Below are positions 37,625-47,114 of a stretch of 62,025 nt of DNA, one piece after another (the stretch's first letter is position 1; each line of letters begins with the position of its first letter). The translations under genes and the position numbers were made by a program. Under the pieces are notes generated by a model. The model saw only the letters and a list, made by a program, of their open reading frames with translations, had not been told where the DNA came from and did not search any database. This DNA is from a bacterium. Its GTDB lineage: Bacteria; Patescibacteriota; Minisyncoccia; Phycocordibacterales; UBA2100. The stretch spans positions 1 through 62,025 of the forward strand of contig RFQR01000008.1 of assembly GCA_009924895.1 (NCBI GenBank). The letters run 5' to 3'.

Positions 37625-37887
37625 ATGCGACGTTGTCTACTTCTTTGTTCCATGCTGCCATTCTGTCACGTGGCTTTTGCCGATGCAGAAACAGTGCGGC
37701 GGTAGCGCGTATGCGTAGCGAGTCGAGTATCCATGTTGAAACGCCCGTGAAAATTGGGCAAAGCCTCGAGTTTACCGTTGTGCGTGACGAGGCGCAGAAA
37801 AACACCTGTTACATTGTAACGACGCTTTCGCGACACCGGCTCGACCACGATGCAAAGCTGGGTGTTTTTTGCGTCCGCGATCGCTAG
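37625..37887 (+). pseudogene. Small secreted protein, frameshifted after the signal peptide
   Basis: MRRCLLLCSMLPFCHVAFADAE in one frame, NSAAVARMRSESSIHVETPVKIGQSLEFTVVRDEAQKNTCYIVTTLSRHRLDHDAKLGVFCVRDR in the -1 frame. Confidence 0.55.
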
Positions 37888-37953
37888 CGTTGAGAGCCCG
37901 CATTCGCGGGCCCTCATTCTCTTTGGGTATCCTGTTCACGCCCTAGGAGCGAT

Positions 37954-38375
37954 TCATGTGCGCTCTCGCTCGACTATGACTTTTTGCAGCAATCGCGCAA
38001 GCGAGACGCGCTCGGTATTCGAAAGCGCGTCTAGCAAACGAGACTCAGCAAAATCAGCCGCTGGCTCCGATGAATTCAGCGATTCCTTGCCTTGCTCTGT
38101 TATCACAACCGCGTACGTGCGCGCATCTCTTTTGTCCTGCGTCGCTTGAGAAGCTTACGGTGAGTAAGCCGGCGCACCACGTCAGCAAGAGTTGAGCGAT
38201 CCATGCCCGATTTTTTGACCAGGAACGTTTGACTCATGTCAGGGTACTTTTCTACCAGTTCAAGAATGAGTCGCTGCCGTGTCGTAAGATCCACGTCTGC
38301 GTGTAGACTTTCTGTGAAAAGCCGCTCTGCTCGTTACGTTGCACGTTTCAAGAGCTCGGATACTCATTCTACCAT
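37954..38375 (-). pseudogene. MarR-family regulator remnant (two in-frame stops plus one frameshift)
   Basis: SD GAAAGGAGACTTCCC-ATG; MVE*VSELLKRAT*RAERLFTESLHADVDLTTRQRLILELVEKYPDMSQTFLVKKSGMDRSTLADVVRRLTHRKLLKRRRTK /fs/ DARTYAVVITEQGKESL. Confidence 0.85.
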
Positions 38376-38475
38376 GGGAAGTCTCCTTTCAACACACCAT
38401 GACGACTGTCGTAGCTATTAGCATAAAACCATGAAATGAGACTGGGCTCAAGGCGCCTATTTTGAGTAGAAGGTT

Positions 38476-39258
38476 TTACTCCCCCATCACCAAATCACCA
38501 ATACCGCCGAGGAGCGAACCGGAATCATTGGAACTATTCGATGGCATAAAGGAAAATACTTTGCCAGCAAGACGGGAGAACGGGAGCGACTGAACCCATA
38601 CCTTGCCGGGACCCGTGAGGCGCGCGTAAAAGAGTCCCTCTCCTCCAAAGAGACCCGTTTTTATTGAACCGACGTATTGAATGTCGTACAAAACCGTGGA
38701 CTCAAATGCAACAAGGCAGCCGGTATCAATTTTTAAGACTTGGCCCTGCGACAAAGAATGCTCGACTATATGACCACCTGCGTGGACAAACGCGAGACCA
38801 TCACCCTCGAGCTTTTGCATAATAAAGCCTTCACCGCCAAAGAATCCAGCACCGATTTTTTTCTGCAATTCAATGCCAACCGAAACGCCATGAGCTGCAC
38901 ACAGAAAGGAGTCTTTCTGACATACAATTTTCCCACCATGTTCAGACAGTTTGAACGGTATGATTTTGCCCGGGTACGGTGCCGCAAACATCACCACTCC
39001 CCTCCCTTGTCCTTTTTGCGTGTACGTTGTAAGAAACAAGCTTTCACCAGTAAGAAGGCGCTTTCCCGCACCGACCATCTTGCCCCACATAGACTGGCTC
39101 GCATTACTGCCAAGCACAGTTTGTACTTCTACCTCATCGGTCATACTCATAAACGAGCCTCCTTCTGAAATCACTGTTTCCGCTGGGTCGAGTGTTATTT
39201 CAACCGCCTGCATTTCAGTACCGAGGATTTTGTAATCGATTTCGTGATATGTGCTCAT
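38476..39258 (-). CDS. TIGR00266/AIM24-family protein
   Basis: GTEMQAVEITLDPAETVISEGGSFMSMTDEVEVQT...GLFGGEGLFYARLTGPGKVWVQSLPFSRLA. Confidence 0.9.
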   Translation of the reverse strand: MSTYHEIDYKILGTEMQAVEITLDPAETVISEGGSFMSMTDEVEVQTVLGSNASQSMWGKMVGAGKRLLTGESLFLTTYTQKGQGRGVVMFAAPYPGKIIPFKLSEHGGKIVCQKDSFLCAAHGVSVGIELQKKIGAGFFGGEGFIMQKLEGDGLAFVHAGGHIVEHSLSQGQVLKIDTGCLVAFESTVLYDIQYVGSIKTGLFGGEGLFYARLTGPGKVWVQSLPFSRLAGKVFSFMPSNSSNDSGSLLGGIGDLVMGE

Positions 39259-39333
39259 AGAACAAGTATACCAAAGTATGCACAAATGCCGTATTCGCAT
39301 GAGTGGTTCCAAGGTATTGAAACATTGCAGAAC

Positions 39334-39362
39334 TTGACAATAATATTTTTATATATTATAAA
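39334..39362 (+). promoter_or_regulatory. Sigma70-like promoter TTGACA-N17-TATAAA
   Basis: Upstream of small ORF 39405. Confidence 0.7.
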
Positions 39363-39404
39363 AAAAAGAACAGTTTATTGAGCAGAAACGAGAGGAAAAA
39401 GAAA

Positions 39405-39695
39405 ATGTCATTCATTCGGTATCTGACAAGACGAGCCGCGGAGAGCGTCTCATACGGAGTTGGATTCGGCCTACTAGCGTTCTCTCTTGGGTGGGCAATG
39501 AAAAGCGAGGTCGAGGTGATGCACACACTGGTCGCATTGGTGGCCAGCATGGGGGCACTTTCAGCACTTGCAATGCGACTCTCACCTATGGGCTGGGAAG
39601 ACCAGTCTAGCTGTAACCATATGGGAGTCGGCCAGTACGAACACGATCTCGACGAGGCCGCTCGTTTGGACCGGCAATGGTTCAAGTGGTGGTGA
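39405..39695 (+). CDS. Small membrane hypothetical protein
   Basis: SD AGAGGA; hydrophobic segments; followed by hairpin. Confidence 0.6.
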   Translation: MSFIRYLTRRAAESVSYGVGFGLLAFSLGWAMKSEVEVMHTLVALVASMGALSALAMRLSPMGWEDQSSCNHMGVGQYEHDLDEAARLDRQWFKWW

Positions 39696-39709
39696 GAACA
39701 TAGCGCTTG

Positions 39710-39735
39710 ACAACCTGCCCGGTGGGCAGGTTGTT
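39710..39735. terminator. Hairpin ACAACCTGCCCGGTGGGCAGGTTGT
   Basis: Inverted repeat between convergent genes, T run downstream. Confidence 0.7.
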
Positions 39736-39740
39736 CCTTT

Positions 39741-42700
39741 TTACAAATCCTGTAGCATCTCCCTCAACTTACAAAACTGGCAGTCTTCTTCTCCACAACG
39801 CGTATTCCAGAACGAAAGGTTCCACACCTCCCCTGCTACCCGTGCTATTTCTACTTCCAACTCCTTAACTTGTTCAGGAAGAACATTAAACTGCTCACGG
39901 GTGTACTTTTCTCGCTCAGGTTGGAGGAAATCAATCACCCCTCGCTTCATGGTGTACTTTCCATCAAGTCCCAAAAGAAGTTTATAAAACACAAGTTGGC
40001 GCAGATAGTCACCCGTCGCATTTTTAGTACCGCCTTCTAATTCGTTGCGACTTCTTGGTCGTCCAGTTTTGTAATCGACCACGGTGACCCCGTCAGAAGA
40101 GAATTCAATTTTATCTAAATCGCCGCGAAGCCTAATTTCACGCAGTCCTTCCACCTCCACCGGACAAGCAACTTCAATTTTGTATTCCTGTAGTGACTCC
40201 TTAGGCCAGGTGTCGTTCCATTCCTTATACCAACCAGTAAAAAATTCTGTTCCGCGCTCCAGCATATCTGCCCGCTCACGACTGGTGAGCGGCAAGCGTT
40301 TTATGGTGTCTTTCAAATGTGCAATCAGGTCTTTGACACTGACTTTTTGATTCTTGTTTCGTTCGTTGAAAAAAAGGCGCAGTGCGGTATGGCACGCAGT
40401 GCCAAAGAGCAGTGTTGAGTTTTGCGCTTTAGGGATACGCACCAAGTTTTGGTAGAAGTACTCCCACGGACAGGACAGGTAATTATTGAGCGCGGTCACA
40501 GAAAGCCCTTGCTCGACAAATCGTTGACGTACGAATTCGAGCGTTGGTTTTGAAGTGCGCGTGCGTGTCTTTTTTACTCCAAGTCTTTTTGGCACTTCTA
40601 CAGAACGCTCAGAGAGTAATACTGGGTCAACATCCTCAAGAAGTCGGCTGCGTAATTTTTCCTTACCGTTGTGACTGCGCGGGTACGTAACAGTAACACC
40701 GCGTTTTCCACGCGTAAGCGCTACATAGAGCAGGCGCCTTTCATCTTCGTCTGTGCCTTTTGCTGAGCCTGGCGGAAGCGCAAAAAGTGAAATCTCGCGC
40801 CTCCCACCCCAGACACCATCGACAACATTGACCACAAACACATGGTCAAACTCAAGACCTTTTGCACGGTGTGCGGTCATAAGGCGCACCGCACCTTCTC
40901 GTATGGTCTTCTGTGTGCCTTTATTAATTGGGATTCTGCGTTCATCAAGAATCGCGAGGTGTGTTACCAAGTCAGAGAGCGAGTAGTCAGGATGTGGGAT
41001 GGCAAGCGTCTCAACATCCCGCACCAAGGCTCCCGCCTTATCCAAAATTTCAACCGACTGTGCGGAAGCAAGAGCGTAGGACACAAATCCTGATTCTTCA
41101 ATGATACGACTCACCTGCATCGGTACCGACATGTCGCGGTCACGCCATTTTTGAATCAAGCCCCACAGTTCTTTAAATATTTTTGGCTTTTTTACTCTAG
41201 CCTCTTTGAGCTTTACATCATCAGAAATAACTTCGCTCAAGGTAATTTCTCGCCGAGCAGCAAATGATGCAATGCGATAGATGTCGACGGGCGGGAGCGG
41301 CGTAAACCACGCGTGGAGCCCCATGAGTACGTGCTCGTTGTTTTCGGGTGAGGCAACAAGTCGCACGACCGAAAGCAGGCGTCGAATGATGGGGTCCTCG
41401 AGTGCATTTTGATCAGATTCAATTGAAACGGTAAAGCCAACTTCTTCGAGCGCGTAGCCATACTCAGCACCCTCTTTGTTGGTACGGTAGATAACCGCGA
41501 TTTCATGGGGCTCCACACCATCAGCAGTAAGTTTCTTTACTTGCTGCGCAATGAATACCTTTTCGGCATCACTCGAATCTACTGCACAGACTTCAATACT
41601 GTGGACTCCCACAGCGCCACGCTCCACTAAAGGAACATGCTCTCGCCCATCGCCCGTAATTAGTGCGTGTGCAGTGTCGAGAATCTTCTGCCCTGAACGA
41701 TAGCTTTCACTCAAAGTAACGCGTTGCGCACTCGGGAATACTGATTTGAAGTAGTGAAAATTTTCGAGAGATGCTCCCTGAAAGCGAAAAATCGCTTGTT
41801 TATCATCTCCCACGACAAAGAGGTTTGGCGAATCACCATCACTCAAGAGTTCGAGCAAACGATTTTGTGAAGTGTTGGCATCTTGGTGCTCATCAGCAAG
41901 CACATAGAGCGACTCCTCTTGGAGGCGCAAACGTAAGTCCTCGTTCTTCTCCAGTGCTTGGACCACTTCCACAATCATGTCTTCAAAATCAAAACGCTTT
42001 CGTTCTCGTAACTCCTTTTCATAGAGCGCAAAAATTTCAGCAAGCTCAAGCGAGCGTTCGTACTGTTTCGCCTTGGTGTGATACTTTCCTTTCATTTCGC
42101 CCCTAAACGCTTTGTTTTGCAAAGCGTCGGGCGAACTTCTGGCTTTGCCAGAAGTTTCAGCTTTGTGTGCGCCAGACTCGTGATACAAGTCATCGGTTGC
42201 TTCAAATACTTTCTGTTCTTTTTGAACGAATGTTTTAAACGCCGCTGGAGAGAAGTTTTCTCGCTTGAGTTCTGAAATCGTCGCACGAATATCGTCGAGG
42301 TAGTGTAGTGGTGAGGTGAATGGCTTTAAAATTTTCCATGCACCGCTTGCAAGAATGTGCTCAATGATTTCAACTTTTTCTACTTGAGAAAGTGCTTCCG
42401 AGCCAATGATGCGCGGGAAGTCATCCGGAAAACGACGAATCACGTCATGGCAGTAGCTGTGGAATGTATGAATACGTACTCGGTATGCAGCTGCGCCAAT
42501 CATCTTACCCAAGCGTTTGCGCATGTTACTCGCACCCGCTTCCGTAAACGTAAGCGCCAAAATACCATCAGGCGGAGTGTCTGTTTTTTGAAGGATATTT
42601 GCGATACGCAGTGTAAGTACGTGCGTCTTTCCTGTCCCAGGCCCTGCAACTACCATAACCGGTCCCACAAGGGCCTCTACGGCTTGTTTTTGCCCTGAAT

Positions 42701-42758
42701 TAAGGCCTTTTATTGCCTTACTGAACTCAGGAGTTATACGGGGTAAGGGCGAGGTCAT
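39741..42758 (-). CDS. UvrD/Rep-like helicase with C-terminal PD-(D/E)XK nuclease domain
   Basis: VVAGPGTGKTHVLTLRIANIL; VVGDDKQAIFRFQGA; LRGDLDKIEFSSDGVTVVDYKTGRPRSRNE; CGEEDCQFC Fe-S-like cysteines. Confidence 0.93.
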   Translation of the reverse strand: MTSPLPRITPEFSKAIKGLNSGQKQAVEALVGPVMVVAGPGTGKTHVLTLRIANILQKTDTPPDGILALTFTEAGASNMRKRLGKMIGAAAYRVRIHTFHSYCHDVIRRFPDDFPRIIGSEALSQVEKVEIIEHILASGAWKILKPFTSPLHYLDDIRATISELKRENFSPAAFKTFVQKEQKVFEATDDLYHESGAHKAETSGKARSSPDALQNKAFRGEMKGKYHTKAKQYERSLELAEIFALYEKELRERKRFDFEDMIVEVVQALEKNEDLRLRLQEESLYVLADEHQDANTSQNRLLELLSDGDSPNLFVVGDDKQAIFRFQGASLENFHYFKSVFPSAQRVTLSESYRSGQKILDTAHALITGDGREHVPLVERGAVGVHSIEVCAVDSSDAEKVFIAQQVKKLTADGVEPHEIAVIYRTNKEGAEYGYALEEVGFTVSIESDQNALEDPIIRRLLSVVRLVASPENNEHVLMGLHAWFTPLPPVDIYRIASFAARREITLSEVISDDVKLKEARVKKPKIFKELWGLIQKWRDRDMSVPMQVSRIIEESGFVSYALASAQSVEILDKAGALVRDVETLAIPHPDYSLSDLVTHLAILDERRIPINKGTQKTIREGAVRLMTAHRAKGLEFDHVFVVNVVDGVWGGRREISLFALPPGSAKGTDEDERRLLYVALTRGKRGVTVTYPRSHNGKEKLRSRLLEDVDPVLLSERSVEVPKRLGVKKTRTRTSKPTLEFVRQRFVEQGLSVTALNNYLSCPWEYFYQNLVRIPKAQNSTLLFGTACHTALRLFFNERNKNQKVSVKDLIAHLKDTIKRLPLTSRERADMLERGTEFFTGWYKEWNDTWPKESLQEYKIEVACPVEVEGLREIRLRGDLDKIEFSSDGVTVVDYKTGRPRSRNELEGGTKNATGDYLRQLVFYKLLLGLDGKYTMKRGVIDFLQPEREKYTREQFNVLPEQVKELEVEIARVAGEVWNLSFWNTRCGEEDCQFCKLREMLQDL

Positions 42759-42790
42759 GCGCTCAGTATGCGCTATAACGCTACACAAAA

Positions 42791-43846
42791 CTACTGTAAT
42801 GCATGCAGTTTACGTGTGTGCCCCGAAACCACACCCGAGAGCACTTGAAGGTTTTCGGAAAGCTCAGGGACTCGCTCTGCAAGAATTGCACGTGAGACAC
42901 GTTCCAGATACTTCGCTTTCTCTGTGGCCATATTCCATCCAAAACTCCCCTCCTCATCACGGGAAAGCGCAGATACAAGCAGTAGCACACCTTCATGCTT
43001 TGGCACCCGATTCGCGTCGAGATTGCCCAAAATAATTTTCCCTGCCGTTGCCACCGCATCCGGCCACTCATGAGAAAATGGTCCAATGATAAGTGCCTTG
43101 TTTGGCATATGAAGCCAATCAAAACCGCGACCAACTGCGATAATTTGCTCTCGGTGCTCCAAGTCGATCGGTGGTCGGTGAGAAGCACGCACCTCACTTA
43201 CATGTTCCAAATTTCCTCTCAAAAGCGGAACGAGATCTGTCACCATTTGTGGATCCATATCAGGGTACAGGTCTCTGATGCTCGTTTCGATATGCTCCGC
43301 AGTTTTGAGCGACTCAAGGTCAAGCGTTTTTCCATCAGTACCATGGAGCACGAGCCCCTCTTCGTCAGTCTCAATACCAACAACAATCGGGTAAACAATG
43401 CGCGGCGAGGTTCCAAAAACAGAGCCTGCTTGCACTGCGAGCATGTCCGCTGCTGCGTGTGCAGCACCCGTATCATATTTCCAACCAGCACAACCGCGGT
43501 GGTGATCACCCTTTGAAAAGTGATAGGTCACCAAAACTAAAACGCGTCGACCATGGTGGGTTGCATACTTTACATACTCTTTTATCACTTCCTGAAAGAA
43601 GGGCCAGCCGAGATCGAACTTACCGCCGATGTTTCGAAATGGTTGAATAATGCCTGGAGGCGTCTTGGTGTACACCGATAAATTGAGACGCCCGTCCATA
43701 CATTTCCAAGCTGCGATTTCGGTCGGGTGCTCGGCACGATAACGAACGCGGGCAAGACGCGCTGCAGCGGAGCGGAAGGCAGCGCTTTGTTCTTCATTGC
43801 GATTTAAAATAAACTCCCTCAAATTGCCTGTATAGTCTTCATGCAT
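42791..43846 (-). CDS. Carboxysome shell carbonic anhydrase (CsoSCA)-like / beta-CA-like protein
   Basis: WKCMDGRLNLSV (CxDxR) and TYHFSKGDHHRGCAGW (HxxC). Confidence 0.5.
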   Translation of the reverse strand: MHEDYTGNLREFILNRNEEQSAAFRSAAARLARVRYRAEHPTEIAAWKCMDGRLNLSVYTKTPPGIIQPFRNIGGKFDLGWPFFQEVIKEYVKYATHHGRRVLVLVTYHFSKGDHHRGCAGWKYDTGAAHAAADMLAVQAGSVFGTSPRIVYPIVVGIETDEEGLVLHGTDGKTLDLESLKTAEHIETSIRDLYPDMDPQMVTDLVPLLRGNLEHVSEVRASHRPPIDLEHREQIIAVGRGFDWLHMPNKALIIGPFSHEWPDAVATAGKIILGNLDANRVPKHEGVLLLVSALSRDEEGSFGWNMATEKAKYLERVSRAILAERVPELSENLQVLSGVVSGHTRKLHALQ

Positions 43847-43938
43847 AGTTCGAAACTATACTCGCTATTTAGAGAGGCGCAAGAGAGATTTGCACATTTT
43901 ACATTGAGGAGTAAAGTGTCTCGCTAGGAGGATACGCC

Positions 43939-44127
43939 ATGACCCTACTTGGCCTTGTAACACTCATTATTGCCGTCGGGCTCGTGATCAAAAACCCACA
44001 CCGACGCGACGATGAAGTTGATGAACGACTTGCATTAGCGCTTACCGCTATCGATGAAAAAAGAAAACAGGGTGTTCCACTTTCATTTGAGGACGTCGCA
44101 CTCTTACGGGCGCGAAGTTTCAATTGA
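43939..44127 (+). CDS. Small membrane hypothetical protein
   Basis: SD AGGAGG; 62 aa with N-terminal TM; hairpin GGCAGCCACACGAGGCTGCC downstream. Confidence 0.6.
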   Translation: MTLLGLVTLIIAVGLVIKNPHRRDDEVDERLALALTAIDEKRKQGVPLSFEDVALLRARSFN

Positions 44128-44288
44128 CATACACGAGCGGCAGCCACACGAGGCTGCCGTTTCTTTTCGAAAAAGTTATGCACAGAAAAAAGTCTTTTGT
44201 CTATTGTCGAGTTGAAACGATAGGAGTAGGATACCGAGCAGTTTTATTCCAACTGAGGGATAAAACACGAGTCAACAGGAGCACTCTG

Positions 44289-44864
44289 ATGAAATTGAAT
44301 CCTCATGACGAAGCGCTCATCAATAATTTGAAAGATGGTTCATACGGCGCTCTGATGCCCATCGAGCCCGACCAACTTCCTGACAGAGAAGCGTACTGCG
44401 CCATTGTGTGCGGTGATGGCGTTCGGAGAAAGGAAACAACGTCCCATCTTCGCAGTATAACCGGGTGCAATTGCGATCACACAATCGCTCTCCCGGGAGG
44501 AGCAAGTTTGCTCGCACCAGAATCGCCGCTGTCGGATGAAGCCACGCGGAAAGTATTGCTGGAAAAAGGCGTGGCACAAGCTCGAAAGTTGCAGGGAACA
44601 AAGACCGTGCTTGTCACTGCTCACCTTCCGTGTGGAGCAGCCTATGACGCGGGAATAACCGGCGTACAACTCATTGATCATATCGTTTCCGCGAAACACC
44701 AGATCCGTCTGTTCGCGGCTCAACACAATATCAGTGACATCACACCGGTAGGCCTCCTCGACGTCGAGTTCTCCGATGGCAAAAAGAGAACCTATGTCAT
44801 AAAACGAGAAGGTTGGGAAGCCTGGAAGCAAGAAAACGCAACCCGGCAGATAGCCGCCGAGTAA
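44289..44864 (+). CDS. Divergent beta-carbonic-anhydrase-like protein
   Basis: CAIVCGDGVRRKETTSHLRS and TVLVTAHLPCGAAYDAGI (HxxCGA); SD AGGAG before ATG. Confidence 0.5.
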   Translation: MKLNPHDEALINNLKDGSYGALMPIEPDQLPDREAYCAIVCGDGVRRKETTSHLRSITGCNCDHTIALPGGASLLAPESPLSDEATRKVLLEKGVAQARKLQGTKTVLVTAHLPCGAAYDAGITGVQLIDHIVSAKHQIRLFAAQHNISDITPVGLLDVEFSDGKKRTYVIKREGWEAWKQENATRQIAAE

Positions 44865-44882
44865 GGTTACATGTTCTTTGGC

Positions 44883-44901
44883 GGCGCCCTTGTCGGGCGC
44901 C
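44883..44901 (+). terminator. Hairpin GGCGCCC-TTGTC-GGGCGCC
   Basis: Inverted repeat followed by GTCTTTC. Confidence 0.55.
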
Positions 44902-44910
44902 GTCTTTCAT

Positions 44911-44938
44911 TTGACAATGCACGAAAGAAGCATATTGT
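44911..44938 (+). promoter_or_regulatory. Sigma70-like promoter TTGACA-N16-TATTGT
   Basis: Upstream of the SPFH remnant. Confidence 0.6.
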
Positions 44939-44983
44939 GACTGCGCGGGAAACAGCATGCACAACACAACCCACAGAGGACAG

Positions 44984-45786
44984 ATGGACCAACTTATTAG
45001 TCAACTTTTGGGAGAGCTCATCAAGGGCTCAATCTACGCGAAACTAGCGGCCTTCCTTGCTGTTCAATTTACATCCTCGTAAAGTCCCTCCGCTTCGTGA
45101 AGGAGTCTGAACTGGGTCTCAAGCTTCGCTTCGGTAAAGTAGCACAGCGCATGAACGGTGAACCAAAGGTCATCCACCCTGGTTTCTGTTTTCTCATTCC
45201 GCATGTCGACACTCTGATTCGGCATCCGGTCAGACAGCAGACTATCGAATTGAAAGATCAAAAAGTCACATTGCGTGACAATACAATCTGGATCGTCTCT
45301 GCTGTCTTGGTGTACCGCATCAACGACATCTACAAAGCATTGTTCGAGATCAACAACGTTGACTTCGGTCTTCGCAATGTTGCCTCGGGCAAACTTCGCG
45401 AGGTCCTGCAGCACCTCGACACGTTCGAGAAGCTGAAGGAAATCAAAGAGGTGTCAAAGCTCCTGATGGATTCCATGGACTTTGAAAAGCAGACATAGGG
45501 CATTGAGCTCATTGGTTTCAGCCTCGTTGACTGTGCACCCGATTCGTCGACGGCGCAGTTCATCTCAGCGCGCGCAAAAGTTCAAATGAACTTTAAAGCG
45601 CTAGAGCAAGCAGGAATCGATCCTCGTAAAGATCCTGTTCTCGCCGGCATCATTCTGGGTAGTCTCCAGATGGTTACACCTGTCACAGGACACCGAACAA
45701 TTGAAGGTGATGTGAGCAGAACATCGCATGTGGGCGCGGACGGCGCCGTGGAACGCCTTTCGAATGCTCTTGAGCGTATGCAGTAA
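44984..45786 (+). pseudogene. SPFH/band-7 domain protein, frameshifted near 45068 and stopped by in-frame TAG at 45496..45498
   Basis: MDQLISQLLGELIKGSIYAKLAAFLAVQF /fs/ YILVKSLRFVKESELGLKLRFGKV...HPGFCFLIPHVD...DFEKQT*GIELIGFSLVDCAPDSSTAQFISARAKVQMNFKALEQAG. Confidence 0.85.
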
Positions 45787-45820
45787 GCCTGAAGGCGGGA
45801 GCAATCTCGCCTTCATCATT

Positions 45821-47044
45821 TTAGTAACTTTTTAGCTGTTTTGCTTTTTCATGGAAGCGAATACGCTCCAATGCTTTCGCTTCAATCTGGCGAATGCGTT
45901 CGCGGGTCACGCCAAATTCACGGCCAACTTCTTCGAGCGTGTAGCAGATACCTTCATCAGTAAGGCCATTGCGCATTTCAAGAATCTTGCGCTCTTTGGG
46001 AGAGAGCTCATCGAGGATGGAGCTCATTTGTTCGCTCAAAATACGACGAGAAGAATCCTGGTCTGGAGAAGAAATGCTTTCATCGGCAATAAATGAGCCG
46101 AGTGTTGAACGCTCATCATCATCTTCACCGATTGGTGACTCAAGAGACACCGTGTCTTGATTGATTTTTTGAATGACATAAATCTTATCGACATCGAGCC
46201 CCATCTCTGCCGCAATTTCCTCTGGCAGAGGGTCGCGACCCAAGTGCTGCGAAAGCTCACGCATTTTTTGTTTGTACTTTGCAATCGTTTCAACCATGTG
46301 GACCGGGATACGGATAGTGCGTGATTGATCAGCGAGCGCGCGCGTAATTGCCTGGCGAATCCACCACGTAGCGTAGGTTGAAAATTTAAAACCTTTACTG
46401 TAATCAAATTTATCGACCGCCTTAAAAAGACCCAGGTTCCCTTCCTGAATCAAGTCGAGAAGTGTTAAATCTGGTGAGCGATTTACATATTTTTTAGCAA
46501 TAGAAACAACGAGGCGCAGGTTTGATCGAGCGAGGACATTGCGCGCCTCTTCATCCCCCGCAACAATACGCTTTGCGAGCTCTTTTTCTTGAAATCCGTT
46601 CAAAAGTGGGTACTGACCAATTTCGCGCAAATACATTTGCACTGAATCATACGAAGCGTCCATTCTCTTGTTTTGCAATTTCTTTTTTTCCAAAAGATCC
46701 TGACTCTCCGAGTTTTCAAGCATGTTACCTCCTTCGAGAACATCAATACTTGCAGAAGTAAATTTCGCATACATCTCTTCAAGCAAGATGACATTGTCTT
46801 CGATGGTTGGAAACTCACGAAGAATTTCGTCATAGGTGACATATCCGCGCTCTTTACCGAGCGTAATCAAAGCCGCAACTTTTTTATCTTCTTTGCCACG
46901 GGCTTTGTCACTTTTGGAAACTACTTTTGCGGCAGCTTTTTTGACTCTGGGAGTCGCTTTTTTGGCAACCTTTTTTACTGGCCGCTTTGGTACGGCTTTC
47001 TTTTTTGAAACAGATTTGACTTTTTTGCCTTTTTTTTGTGCCAT
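45821..47044 (-). CDS. rpoD: RNA polymerase sigma-70 factor (RpoD-like)
   Basis: [72 protein letters not shown]; Lys-rich N-terminus. Confidence 0.96.
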   Translation of the reverse strand: MAQKKGKKVKSVSKKKAVPKRPVKKVAKKATPRVKKAAAKVVSKSDKARGKEDKKVAALITLGKERGYVTYDEILREFPTIEDNVILLEEMYAKFTSASIDVLEGGNMLENSESQDLLEKKKLQNKRMDASYDSVQMYLREIGQYPLLNGFQEKELAKRIVAGDEEARNVLARSNLRLVVSIAKKYVNRSPDLTLLDLIQEGNLGLFKAVDKFDYSKGFKFSTYATWWIRQAITRALADQSRTIRIPVHMVETIAKYKQKMRELSQHLGRDPLPEEIAAEMGLDVDKIYVIQKINQDTVSLESPIGEDDDERSTLGSFIADESISSPDQDSSRRILSEQMSSILDELSPKERKILEMRNGLTDEGICYTLEEVGREFGVTRERIRQIEAKALERIRFHEKAKQLKSY

Positions 47045-47114
47045 GTAAATGTGGAAAACGGCCTAGGTACGGCCAAAAAACCGCCAAAATTCGTTATCGG
47101 CGTTATTGACTATT

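Noticed and set aside
39741-42758. Helicase-nuclease as part of an anti-phage defence system
   Set aside because: It fits the housekeeping UvrD/AddA-like repair helicase common in reduced genomes; neighbours are not defence genes
45070-45500. Programmed frameshift/readthrough producing full-length SPFH protein
   Set aside because: Needs both a -1 type shift at a short T3 run and TAG readthrough in one gene with no visible stimulatory element; decay is simpler
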